Shown here in pieces: positions 56,115-64,000 of a stretch of DNA of 64,000 nt. Position numbers and translations under genes: made by a program. The stretch covers positions 1,938,556 to 2,002,555 of the forward strand of contig JAVSMQ010000001.1 of the NCBI GenBank assembly GCA_032027125.1, given 5' to 3'. The DNA comes from JANJTB01 sp032027125. Its GTDB lineage: Bacteria; Bacteroidota; Ignavibacteria; Kapaibacteriales; UBA2268. Each line of letters starts with the position of its first letter. Position 1 is the stretch's first letter. The notes below the pieces were generated by a model. The model ran no database searches, was not told the DNA's origin, and worked only from the letters and a program-made list of their open reading frames with translations.

Positions 56115-56813
56115 ATGCCGATAATAAGAAATAACAATTTCTCGAAAGATTCTTATGGAGCGAGAGCTGAAAGGTTGAATGGTATTCAGGGAAGCTTTGC
56201 AAATATACAGCCGGAACTGCAGGCTCCGGCTCATATCGCTGAATGGGCAGTTGATTGCTATGATGTTTATATGCATCTTTGGGCAAGTTCGGGAGGGGAC
56301 AGAAACAGTATTAGAGGACGCACTATGGATTCGGTTCAAAAGTGTGCACTTATGGAAAAGGAGTACCAGAATCTGAGGACTTTAGCCGGAACGATTTACC
56401 GTGATTATCCGGTTTTTTATAAGGATTTCGGGTTTGCGACGGTTTTTCCAAAGTCGAAGAACAATAAGATTGCTCATGTTGAAATATTGCTCGAAACTCA
56501 TGCCCGACTGATTGCAGAGGGGTTAACTCCCTTGCTGCCGGAGCTGTTTATCAACAGGCTGATTGCTGCGAAAGAAGCTTATACAGCAGCTTTGCTCACT
56601 CAGGTAAGTTATAAATTTACAGCGAGGCACTCAAAAGCAGAATTTGACGGGCTTTTTGCCAGAGATACCGCAATTTTGCAGGAAATTCGCGGCTGGTGGT
56701 ATGTAACTCTTGGAAAAAATGATGAAAGAATTACGATGCTTGAAATGGTAAATCCGGATTCCGGCGGTCGCAAAAGGAAAAAGAAGATTGCGAAAACAGA
56801 AGAGTTAGGTTAA
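56115..56813 (+). CDS. Unknown helical protein with a two-unit layout
   Basis: I do not recognise this 232-residue protein. It is predicted all-helical and cytosolic, with a lysine/arginine-rich tail (GGRKRKKKIAK). Two halves look alike in pattern: WAVDCYDVYMHLWASS followed by an Arg-containing turn and a long helix (residues about 43-100), and LIAAKEAYTAALLTQ followed by ARHSKAEFDGLFARD (about 145-200). Size and layout resemble the unknown protein at 2769-3482; both lie 3' of 21-bp arrays. GGAGA lies about 9 bases before the ATG. It is the only plus-strand gene in a long minus-strand run, and the junction adapter lies 100 bases upstream, so its context may be artificial. Confidence 0.68.
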   Translation: MPIIRNNNFSKDSYGARAERLNGIQGSFANIQPELQAPAHIAEWAVDCYDVYMHLWASSGGDRNSIRGRTMDSVQKCALMEKEYQNLRTLAGTIYRDYPVFYKDFGFATVFPKSKNNKIAHVEILLETHARLIAEGLTPLLPELFINRLIAAKEAYTAALLTQVSYKFTARHSKAEFDGLFARDTAILQEIRGWWYVTLGKNDERITMLEMVNPDSGGRKRKKKIAKTEELG

Positions 56814-56906
56814 ATTTGGGTTTATTTGTAAAATATAAACATAATTGTAACTACTCAGCCGGTTTTATGATGACCATGAATCCATTTGAAATATCTTTAA
56901 TCCAAT

Positions 56907-57188
56907 CATTCCAAATCCCCCTAACCCCCTTGAAAAGCAGGGCTGATACGTTCTCAAAAATTTCAATGTTTATCATCAACTTTATAACATAAAACGGCAC
57001 TTTTTGGCTGGTCATGTTGAGCGAAGCGAAACATCCAGGCTGCTAATCAATGAATACATGGATTCTTCGCTTCGCTCAGAATGACTCATTACTAAGTTTT
57101 ATTTTTAAAAATAATAGAACATATCAACCCTGCCCTTGAAAAGGCGGAATTCAGTTTCCCCCTTTTCAAGGGGGTTAGGGGGATTTGA
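56907..57188. repeat. C/G-rich hairpin repeat interrupted by another dispersed repeat
   Basis: The left arm (CCAAATCCCCCTAACCCCCT, from 56907) and right arm (AAGGGGGTTAGGGGGATTT, ending about 57187) are those of the hairpin at 47298-47366. Here they are separated by about 190 extra bases. The extra part carries its own inverted pair built on GAGCGAAGCGAA (near 57029) and TTCGCTTCGCTC (near 57065), a motif found as a dispersed repeat in many genomes. This appears to be one repeat nested in another. Confidence 0.8.
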
Positions 57189-57296
57189 ATTTTATAAATA
57201 ACAACGAATATTCAGTTTATACCAATTCAGGAGGCAGAATTTATAATCGTGAGTCTGATAAAAAGATTAATTTAATCTTGGATTAGCTTGCAATGC

Positions 57297-57863
57297 TCAT
57301 TTTTGTGAATGAATAATTTCCAGCCGTCTTTTAACACTTTTGTTTTTGAAAAATGTAGGGGTTAAGCCGGTCACTTTTTTAAATTGTGTAGATAGATGCT
57401 GGACACTGCTGTAATGGAGCTTCCATGCTATTTCGGATAGATTTAGTTCATCATAAACAAGTAATTCTTTTACGCGTTCGATTTTCTGGTGAATGATGAA
57501 CTGCTCGATTGTAGTACCGTTAAATTCAGAAAACAAATTTGAGAGATATGTATAATCATAGTTGAGGTGCTGGCTGAGATAATTTGAAAAATTAATTTTC
57601 AATTCTTCATCCGAGTAGTGTATCAATTCAATGATTGTGTTTTTAATTTTTTCAATTAAAGCCGCACGTTTGTCCTGTATTAGTTCCAATCCGTAATTTT
57701 TCAGACCTTCATTAAAACTGTCCAACTGTTCCTGCGACATACTCTGAGTTACTTCAACTTCACCTAAAACTAAATTTATATGGCTTATACCAAGTTTTTC
57801 CAACTCTGATTTCACAATCATCTTGCAGCGTATGCAGACCATATTTTTAATGAATAGAATCAA
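57297..57863 (-). CDS. AraC-family regulator with N-terminal CxxC metal-binding-like domain
   Basis: This 188-residue protein has residues 1-65 resembling a heavy-metal-associated fold with C-x2-C at Cys10 and Cys13 (MVCIRCK). Residues 85-180 are an AraC DNA-binding domain with two helix-turn-helix units (INFSNYLSQHLNYDYTYLSN in pieces; LNLSEIAWKLHYSSVQHLSTQFKKVTGLTP in pieces). Such short AraC proteins occur in Bacteroidota and may sense a metal or thiol state. Targets cannot be named. Its 5' gap of 465 bases separates it from the divergent restriction enzyme gene. Confidence 0.88.
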   Translation of the reverse strand: MILFIKNMVCIRCKMIVKSELEKLGISHINLVLGEVEVTQSMSQEQLDSFNEGLKNYGLELIQDKRAALIEKIKNTIIELIHYSDEELKINFSNYLSQHLNYDYTYLSNLFSEFNGTTIEQFIIHQKIERVKELLVYDELNLSEIAWKLHYSSVQHLSTQFKKVTGLTPTFFKNKSVKRRLEIIHSQK

Positions 57864-58328
57864 ATTTAACTTCTAATATTTATTTAACATTATAATAAAT
57901 TTTACTGTTTTAAAGCCGGTTATTGATAACACAAACAATGATTCTGTCCTTAGAGTAATTACACATCATTATACCAACTTGCAAAAATACTAAACAATAA
58001 ATAAATTTCATTTAGCACCAATATACAACTTATACAATTTTAACGAAATTAACAAAGAATATTTAATAATTTCATATCAAATACCTGTTAAATTAAGTAT
58101 AATTTTGAAATTAGCCAATAAGAATTTTCGACTTCGGGCATTAGAACGTTTATCCATACAATAAGTTTCTCATTACATTTGTTAAAGTAAAATTTTATGT
58201 TGAAATTGATAAATAAATTTAGCAGAAAAATATTTCAGATTACAAAAAAATATAACCCGAAAAAGAGAGTTTTTTGGTATGTTTGTAAAATATGAATTTG
58301 AGAGAATAATAATTTAAATTACAGGCTT
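57864..58328. other. AT-rich divergent intergenic region
   Basis: This region lies between the AraC regulator and the type IIG enzyme. No gene, tRNA or array is seen. Promoters for both divergent genes are expected here, but I cannot place them. Confidence 0.55.
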
Positions 58329-61300
58329 ATGCCCAACTTAAACAATAATATTTTCAATCGTAAAAAATTAGCTTATCTGATTTCAAAACATGACTTCTCC
58401 GGGCTTGACAGCAATACAGAGAAGTTTCAAATTATTAACCAATGGTTAAAATTAGTCCGCAGCCAGTCTTTTATAACTACTAAAGAAACTGCTCTGCAAG
58501 GCGGGTTTCTGAATGATATTTTTGGAACATTGCTTGGATATACCACACAAACCCAAAATCCGGAATTATGGAATCTAAATCACGAACAGGTAACTTCGAT
58601 TGACGGTAAATTTGCCGACGGTGCTTTAGGTTTTATTAGTAAAGAAAGTTCTACAATTCGCGCAGTTATCGAACTGAAAGACCCAAGGACAAACTTGGAT
58701 GAAAAACAGCACAGATTCAACGACTTGCGTACACCTGTCGAACAGGCTTTCTCATATCAGCATAAAATAGGCAGAGAATGCCGGTGGGTGATTGTTTCAA
58801 ACTTTCGAGAGATAAGATTGTATCATGCTTCCTCCTCTACCGAATACGAAATATTTTATATTGATGAACTTGACAATTCCGCAAACCTCAAAAAGTTTTA
58901 CTACCTGATGAATTTTGAGAATCTGGTTTCACTTGGCAGTGAAAGTGTTATTGACAGTTTTTATAAAACAAATCAGCAGGATGAGCAGGATATATCCAAG
59001 CAGTTTTATACTGTATTTAAGCAGGTCAGGATAAATCTTTTCAATCATCTGAAGGAAAATAATCCTGAGATTGATGAATTGATTCTGTTAGAAAAAACAC
59101 AAAAACTTTTGGATAGATTTATTTTCGTTTGTTTTTGTGAGGACAATCATTTACTGCCGGATTCAATATTCAAACAAATAGTTCAGAATGCAGAAAAATC
59201 TTTCAGTTTTTCGAATACAAAAGTTTGGAATGAAGTTCGGGGTCTATTCCACGCAATTAATGAGGGTTCTCCTGCACATAATATAAATAAATTCAACGGC
59301 GGATTATTTTTCCGGGATGAAACTTTAGACGGATTAGTAATCAAAGACAGTATTTTGAAGGAAATGTCAAGAATTACAGATTACGATTTTGATTCTGATA
59401 TTGATGTAAATATTCTCGGGCATATTTTTGAGCAGTCTATTAACGACATTGAAGAACTTAAATCACGCATCTCAGGCGATGAATTCGACAAAAAGGCAAG
59501 CAAACGCAAGAAAGACGGAATATATTATACTCCGGAATATATTACTAAATATATTGTAGAAAATGCAATCGGCGGGTGGCTCGAAGACAGAAAACAAGAG
59601 ATTGGGTATTTCGCATTGCCGGAACTTAAGGATTCAGATTATAAATCAATTTCAACAGAAAAAGGTAAAACAATTTCAAGTGAGAATGTTAAGAGGCATT
59701 TGAACTTCTGGAATCAGTATAAAGAGTATTTGATGAGTATAAAAGTGCTTGACCCGGCATGTGGCTCGGGTGCATTTCTTAATCAGGCATTCAATTATCT
59801 ATTTGCGGAAGGACGCAAAGTTAATGAAACAATAGCGGCTTTAACCGGAGGACAAAGAGAAGTATTCCAGCTTGACAGGCACATCTTATCTAATAACCTG
59901 TATGGTGTTGATTTGAATAATGAATCCGTTGAGATAACGAAATTATCACTCTGGCTTAAAACGGCTAACAAATATTCCGAACTTACAGCTCTTGATAACA
60001 ATATCAAATGCGGAAACTCTCTGATAGACGACCCTGCTGTTGCAGGATTTAAAGCATTTAACTGGTTTACGGAATTTCCATCTGTTTTCCCGGGTTACAG
60101 GGACTATTCCAAAAAATACACTGTGCCAAAGTTTGAGCATGTAACTTGGGATGAAATCAAAGAAAGAATGCTGCAGGAGCCGGAGGTGCAATACAATGCC
60201 GGTACAAGTCAAAACAGCTTTGAAAAAGTAAATGCAAAAACTGATGAATTTGTAGTTCAGGATTCAGCATATTCTTATGGACCAGGCAGTAAGGGTTACG
60301 AGAAACACGGTTTTGATGTAATTATTGGGAATCCGCCTTATGGAGCAGATTCAAAAGAACTACTTGAAGATAGTTATATTATGTTTTATAAATTAGGCTT
60401 TAGCAAAATAAAAAGTCAAGGTTATATAGGATTTATAACTCCGGATACTTGGACAATAAATATTAGAAATTCAGACTTTAGAAAATTAATCAGAAAGAAA
60501 TATTCATTAGTTGATATTTATGATGTTTACAAACCTTTTGAAGATGCTAAAGATGTTTGGTGTCATATAGTGATTATTAAAAACAAAGAGCCTGACATTA
60601 AGACTATTTATAAAGTTCATAGAGAATTTCCTTATAATCAGGCAAATTATCAGTTTTTTGCACATCAACATGATTTACCGGAAACAGGAAAATCATGGTC
60701 AATATATTTGAATTTGAATTTGTATAATGATATAATAAAAAAAATAACTTTAAATTCAATTATCACAAAACTCGAATGGCACAGAGGATTCAGTTTTACA
60801 CCAAACAATATGAACATAACAGTTGAAGAAACCATCAGACCTGTAATTGGTGGTGAGGATATTGGAAAATATAAATATAATTGGAATAAAAAGTATTTAA
60901 TAAATTCATATATTAAAAGTCAAAGCAGTATTCATATTGTTTTAAATTCAACAAAATTAGTTATGCAAAGAATTAGAACTAATTCTTCTGATTATAATTC
61001 TAAATGGATTATTGCAACCTATATTGAAAAAGGATTAATTCCCAATGATTCATTAAGTTATTTAATTGACAGTGATTCGGAAATTAATATAAAGGCAGTT
61101 CTGGCAATTATCAACTCTAATTTGATAAATTTTTATTATAAGTTGAATTATACTGACAAGAATGTAAAACCGATTTATTTGAATAAGATACCAATCCCAA
61201 AAATTTCTCTTAAGGCGCAACTCCCTTTCATAGAACTTGCCGATATAATGCTCGAAAAGAATAAGGAACTGCAGCAAATTAAAAATAAATTTCTTGACTT

Positions 61301-61577
61301 ATTGCAAGCTGATTTCAATTTAGAGAAAATCAGTAATAAGCTGCAAAACTGGCACGAACTAAAATGGTCAGAACTCACATCCGAACTAAAAAAGCAGAAG
61401 ATAGAACTGAAAGGCGAATTGAAAGAAGATTGGAAGGAACGTTTTGACAGATTAAAAGTCAAAGCTGTTGAGATAATGAATCTGATAAATACTACAGACA
61501 GAAAAATTGACTTAATGGTTTATGAACTTTATGGACTGACAGAAGAAGAAATAAGAATTGTGGAGGGGGTAGAGTAG
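58329..61577 (+). CDS. Type IIG restriction-modification enzyme (Eco57I-like)
   Basis: This 1082-residue single polypeptide combines cutting, adenine methylation and recognition. The N-terminal nuclease has a PD-(D/E)XK pattern: Asp97 in GKFADGALGF and Glu115-Leu-Lys117 in RAVIELKDPR. The methyltransferase core has YYTPEYITKYIVENAIGG in pieces, motif I DPACGSGAFL (Asp475), and motif IV NPPY (Asn668-Tyr671), which marks N6-adenine methylation. The C-terminal region from about 790 is the TaqI-type target-recognition domain with helical spacers, ending in a coiled coil. The DNA target cannot be read. No separate methylase or specificity gene is nearby. It is a defence gene, possibly acquired. 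Confidence 0.93.
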   Translation: MPNLNNNIFNRKKLAYLISKHDFSGLDSNTEKFQIINQWLKLVRSQSFITTKETALQGGFLNDIFGTLLGYTTQTQNPELWNLNHEQVTSIDGKFADGALGFISKESSTIRAVIELKDPRTNLDEKQHRFNDLRTPVEQAFSYQHKIGRECRWVIVSNFREIRLYHASSSTEYEIFYIDELDNSANLKKFYYLMNFENLVSLGSESVIDSFYKTNQQDEQDISKQFYTVFKQVRINLFNHLKENNPEIDELILLEKTQKLLDRFIFVCFCEDNHLLPDSIFKQIVQNAEKSFSFSNTKVWNEVRGLFHAINEGSPAHNINKFNGGLFFRDETLDGLVIKDSILKEMSRITDYDFDSDIDVNILGHIFEQSINDIEELKSRISGDEFDKKASKRKKDGIYYTPEYITKYIVENAIGGWLEDRKQEIGYFALPELKDSDYKSISTEKGKTISSENVKRHLNFWNQYKEYLMSIKVLDPACGSGAFLNQAFNYLFAEGRKVNETIAALTGGQREVFQLDRHILSNNLYGVDLNNESVEITKLSLWLKTANKYSELTALDNNIKCGNSLIDDPAVAGFKAFNWFTEFPSVFPGYRDYSKKYTVPKFEHVTWDEIKERMLQEPEVQYNAGTSQNSFEKVNAKTDEFVVQDSAYSYGPGSKGYEKHGFDVIIGNPPYGADSKELLEDSYIMFYKLGFSKIKSQGYIGFITPDTWTINIRNSDFRKLIRKKYSLVDIYDVYKPFEDAKDVWCHIVIIKNKEPDIKTIYKVHREFPYNQANYQFFAHQHDLPETGKSWSIYLNLNLYNDIIKKITLNSIITKLEWHRGFSFTPNNMNITVEETIRPVIGGEDIGKYKYNWNKKYLINSYIKSQSSIHIVLNSTKLVMQRIRTNSSDYNSKWIIATYIEKGLIPNDSLSYLIDSDSEINIKAVLAIINSNLINFYYKLNYTDKNVKPIYLNKIPIPKISLKAQLPFIELADIMLEKNKELQQIKNKFLDLLQADFNLEKISNKLQNWHELKWSELTSELKKQKIELKGELKEDWKERFDRLKVKAVEIMNLINTTDRKIDLMVYELYGLTEEEIRIVEGVE

Positions 61578-61593
61578 TTAATTATAAATTCTG

Positions 61594-61640
61594 AATGATG
61601 AATTCTGGATGATGAATTCTGGATGATGAATTCTGAATGG
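61594..61640. repeat. Short TTCTGGATGATGAA direct repeats
   Basis: Four consecutive near-identical units of about 14 bases (TTCTGAATGATGAA, TTCTGGATGATGAA twice, TTCTGAATGGTGAA) follow the type IIG stop. The same motif is found at 10001-10087. Confidence 0.8.
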
Positions 61641-61714
61641 TGAAATAGGAAATCGGAATTAGGAATGGATGTATATTTTTTATATCCGAATCTTGTTCCT
61701 TAAAAATTTCAAAA

Positions 61715-61751
61715 AAAACCTTCCGAGGACAATCAGCCGTCGGAAGGTTTT
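61715..61751. terminator. Bidirectional intrinsic terminator
   Basis: AAAACCTTCCGA (61715-61726) pairs perfectly with TCGGAAGGTTTT (61740-61751). It lies between the convergent type IIG and nitric oxide reductase genes, with A and T runs on either side. Confidence 0.85.
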
Positions 61752-61783
61752 GGGGAAATAACAACCAGTTTAGAAAAATAATA

Positions 61784-64000
61784 CTATTTCTGTTTTATTT
61801 TCAAAGTCAGAACAAACCATGCAAATCCTATTGCACCGACTGCAAAAATTGTATCTCCGAAAATACGCATCCACTTAAAAAACCCGACGGTAGAAGTCTG
61901 CATAAATTCTGCTGAGCGTGCATACCACAATCCATGATTTACACTTGCTATTGACTGAAGCAAGCCTACCGGAAGCAGACTGAGTAATGCCATAAGAGCC
62001 AATCCAATATTTATAGCCCAGAATGAAAATTTTAATAATTTTTCGTTCCAGACAGCTTCCGTGTTCATTGCTCTGAGTACAAACAGTATCAAACCGATGC
62101 CGAGCATTCCATAAACACCGAACAATGCTGTATGCCCGTGAAGAGGTGTAGTATTCAGTCCCTGCATATAATATAATGCAATAGGCGGATTGATTAAGAA
62201 TCCGAAGATACCTGCACCGACAAGATTCCAAAATGCTACTGATATAAAGCAGTAAATTGCCCATTTATATTTCAGAAGCCAGTCAGTCGCCTTGCTTATC
62301 TGCATATTATGGAAAGCTTCAAAACCCATCAATACCAGCGGAACAACTTCAAGGGCGCTGAATGTTGCTCCTAATGCAATTACTGAAGTAGGTGTACCGG
62401 AAAAATATAAATGATGAAATGTTCCGAGAATACCGCCTGATAAAAAGACTATTGTTGAAGTCAGTGCAGCAGTAGTCGCTGTCTTTATTTTGAGCAGTCC
62501 CAGTTTAACGAACAAAAAGGCAATCACAACTGTTGCAAATACCTCAAAAAATCCTTCAACCCAAAGATGAACTACCCACCAGCGCCAGTATTCTGCAATT
62601 GCGAGGTGAGTACGCTGTCCCCACATCAATCCGGCACCATAAAACAGTGCAATAGCTATAATTGAGACTGCAAATAATACCAGAAGAGGTTTATTTTCAT
62701 CAGCTTTTTTAAGTGCAGGAATAAGCGGTCTGAACATTAATACAAGCCATATTAATAATCCAACAAACAAGAAAGCCTGCCAGAATCTTCCTAAATCAAC
62801 ATATTCATATCCCTGATGACCGAACCAGAAATTTGTCTCGTAACCCATTTTCTGCATTATACCTGCCCATTGCCCGGCAAGAGAGCCTATGACGATAATT
62901 AATAAGGCAACAAACAGAAAATTCACTCCGAATCTTTGATACTTCGGCTCGTAGCCTGATATTGCAGGAGCTATAAACATACCTGTTGCAAGCCATGAAG
63001 TTGCAATCCAGAAAATACCCAGTTGTACATGCCATGTACGTGTCAGACTATAAGGAAGAAAATCAGCAATAGGTAAAGTGTAGAATTCCTGACCTTCGAC
63101 ACCATAATGAGCCGTGATAATTCCTGAAATTATCTGAACAACAATCAATAGAACAACCACCCAGAGATACTTTTTAATAGCATTCATCGAGGGTGTAATT
63201 TTCAGTCCGAACATAGGATTAGTAACCGGATATGAACTTACTTTATCCTCTTTGCTTGTTGCGTGAAAGAATATCATGCCACCAATACCTGCAATCAGCA
63301 TTATAACACTGAAACCGGTCCAGAGAAGCAAATCACCCGAAGGTTTATTATCAACAAGCTCCTCGGGGGGCCAGTTGTTTGTATATGAAATTTCCTGGTC
63401 AGGTCTTTGTGTAACTGCAGCCCAAGATGTCCAAAAGAAAAAAGCATTTAGTTTTGGCATCCTTTCAGGGTCTTTAATGGTATTGTCCTTCATAGCATAA
63501 GCGGAACGCAACTGCTTATAAGCCGGGTCGTTCATAAAGAGCTTTGTGTAGTGATTGCTTATTGCTTTATATGCCTTAGCTCTTGCAATTGAAATCGTCA
63601 GAATCTGAGTCTGCGGATTGTATGAATTGTATCGCACATCTTTTTTGAGACGTGCTTTCAAAACAGCCTGCTGTTCGACATCTAATTTGTCGTATTCAGA
63701 ATTATAATCCGCCTTGCTCCATTGGTTTAAAATGTTAACAGCTTCCCTGTGAAGCCAGTCGGCTGTCCAGTCCGGTGCAATGTATGCTCCATGACCCCAA
63801 ATAGAGCCAAGCTGCTGACCGCCTGTTGACTGCCAAACATTTTGACCGTCTTTTATGTCTTCATCAGTAGCAATTAGATTACCTTCTGTATCCACAATTT
63901 TCACAGGTATCGGCGGTGCCTCACGGTAAATCTCGCTGCCATAATAAAGCAGTACAGCAAAAGAGATAACAATGACCCCTGTCAATGCTAACCAAAGTTT
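61784..64000 (-). CDS. norZ: Quinol-dependent nitric oxide reductase, single-subunit (5' end outside window)
   Basis: The frame is open to the right edge: upstream of the TTG at 63985 it reads KLWLA, so only a few N-terminal residues are missing and the TTG is not the start. About 738 residues are seen. After one membrane helix comes the periplasmic domain (GQNVWQSTGGQQLGSIWGHGAYI in pieces), typical of qNOR and replacing the cytochrome c subunit. Twelve or so helices of the haem-copper oxidase fold follow, with haem and non-haem iron histidines in WHVQLGIFW, HLWVEGFFEVFAT (also the conserved Glu), GTFHHLYF and HGHTALFGVYG. It reduces NO to N2O at the inner membrane, using quinol, for detoxification or denitrification. 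Confidence 0.95.
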   Translation of the reverse strand, partial: KLWLALTGVIVISFAVLLYYGSEIYREAPPIPVKIVDTEGNLIATDEDIKDGQNVWQSTGGQQLGSIWGHGAYIAPDWTADWLHREAVNILNQWSKADYNSEYDKLDVEQQAVLKARLKKDVRYNSYNPQTQILTISIARAKAYKAISNHYTKLFMNDPAYKQLRSAYAMKDNTIKDPERMPKLNAFFFWTSWAAVTQRPDQEISYTNNWPPEELVDNKPSGDLLLWTGFSVIMLIAGIGGMIFFHATSKEDKVSSYPVTNPMFGLKITPSMNAIKKYLWVVVLLIVVQIISGIITAHYGVEGQEFYTLPIADFLPYSLTRTWHVQLGIFWIATSWLATGMFIAPAISGYEPKYQRFGVNFLFVALLIIVIGSLAGQWAGIMQKMGYETNFWFGHQGYEYVDLGRFWQAFLFVGLLIWLVLMFRPLIPALKKADENKPLLVLFAVSIIAIALFYGAGLMWGQRTHLAIAEYWRWWVVHLWVEGFFEVFATVVIAFLFVKLGLLKIKTATTAALTSTIVFLSGGILGTFHHLYFSGTPTSVIALGATFSALEVVPLVLMGFEAFHNMQISKATDWLLKYKWAIYCFISVAFWNLVGAGIFGFLINPPIALYYMQGLNTTPLHGHTALFGVYGMLGIGLILFVLRAMNTEAVWNEKLLKFSFWAINIGLALMALLSLLPVGLLQSIASVNHGLWYARSAEFMQTSTVGFFKWMRIFGDTIFAVGAIGFAWFVLTLKIKQK

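Noticed and set aside
1..64000. tRNA or rRNA genes
   Set aside because: Intergenic regions were scanned by eye for T-loop (GTTCRA) and rRNA motifs; none was convincing.

Overview
This is AT-rich bacterial chromosome from the Bacteroidota/Chlorobiota/Ignavibacteriota side of the FCB group. The evidence is several secreted proteins with type IX secretion (T9SS) C-terminal sorting domains, a bacillithiol gene (bshB1), separately encoded heptose kinase and adenylyltransferase, TAnnTTTG-type promoter elements, and many weak Shine-Dalgarno sites. An Ignavibacteria or Kapabacteria-like lineage is my best guess, but nothing here fixes the genus. The sequence is a draft assembly. There is a run of Ns at 3940-3948, and 55987-56012 matches the first 26 bases of the Nextera mate-pair junction adapter.

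Layout. 1-2761 is the C-terminal part of an AddB-like helicase/nuclease. 2769-3912 holds an unknown duplicated helical protein with 42-bp and 21-bp tandem arrays upstream of it. 4285-8589 carries bshB1 and then an overlapping run of two glycosyltransferases, a ferredoxin and an amidohydrolase. 8909-12015 holds a lipoprotein, repeats, an IS982-type element with a frameshifted transposase, and pth. 12683-23837 holds three tandem paralogous secreted proteins and a secreted GH31 glycosidase. 24016-28116 carries serS, a cluster of DnaA-box-like sites, rpiB and a membrane/TPR protein. 28537-38608 is mostly minus strand: murA, a sugar-phosphate transferase, a glutaminyl-cyclase-like lipoprotein, the heptose genes rfaE1/rfaE2, DUF2461, an RmlD-like reductase, mnmG and mnmE. 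Two parS-like palindromes flank mnmG. 39283-44679 encodes a 1798-residue secreted vWA/propeller protein. 44692-45289 is dense in repeats. 45301-57863 is a minus-strand run of stress and envelope genes: a decayed bacterioferritin copy, BrkB/YihY, bfr, a GH130-GT4 pair, a radical SAM protein, small membrane proteins, a cupin, a lipoprotein, CsbD and an AraC regulator. A second unknown helical protein with an upstream 21-bp array lies inside this run on the plus strand. The window ends with a type IIG restriction-modification enzyme and a quinol-dependent nitric oxide reductase.

What stands out. (1) Arrays of exactly 21 bp, with no spacers, occur 5' of two unrelated-looking but similarly built duplicated helical proteins; this is the best candidate here for an undescribed system, with an assembly caveat at the second locus. 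(2) Two parS-like sites and a DnaA-box-like cluster suggest an origin-proximal region, although local gene orientation argues against an origin at 25.4 kb. (3) The three tandem secreted paralogs look homogenised at their 3' ends. (4) The GT4-alpha-barrel and GH130 genes overlap in an ATGA junction, suggesting coupled mannoside synthesis and phosphorolysis.
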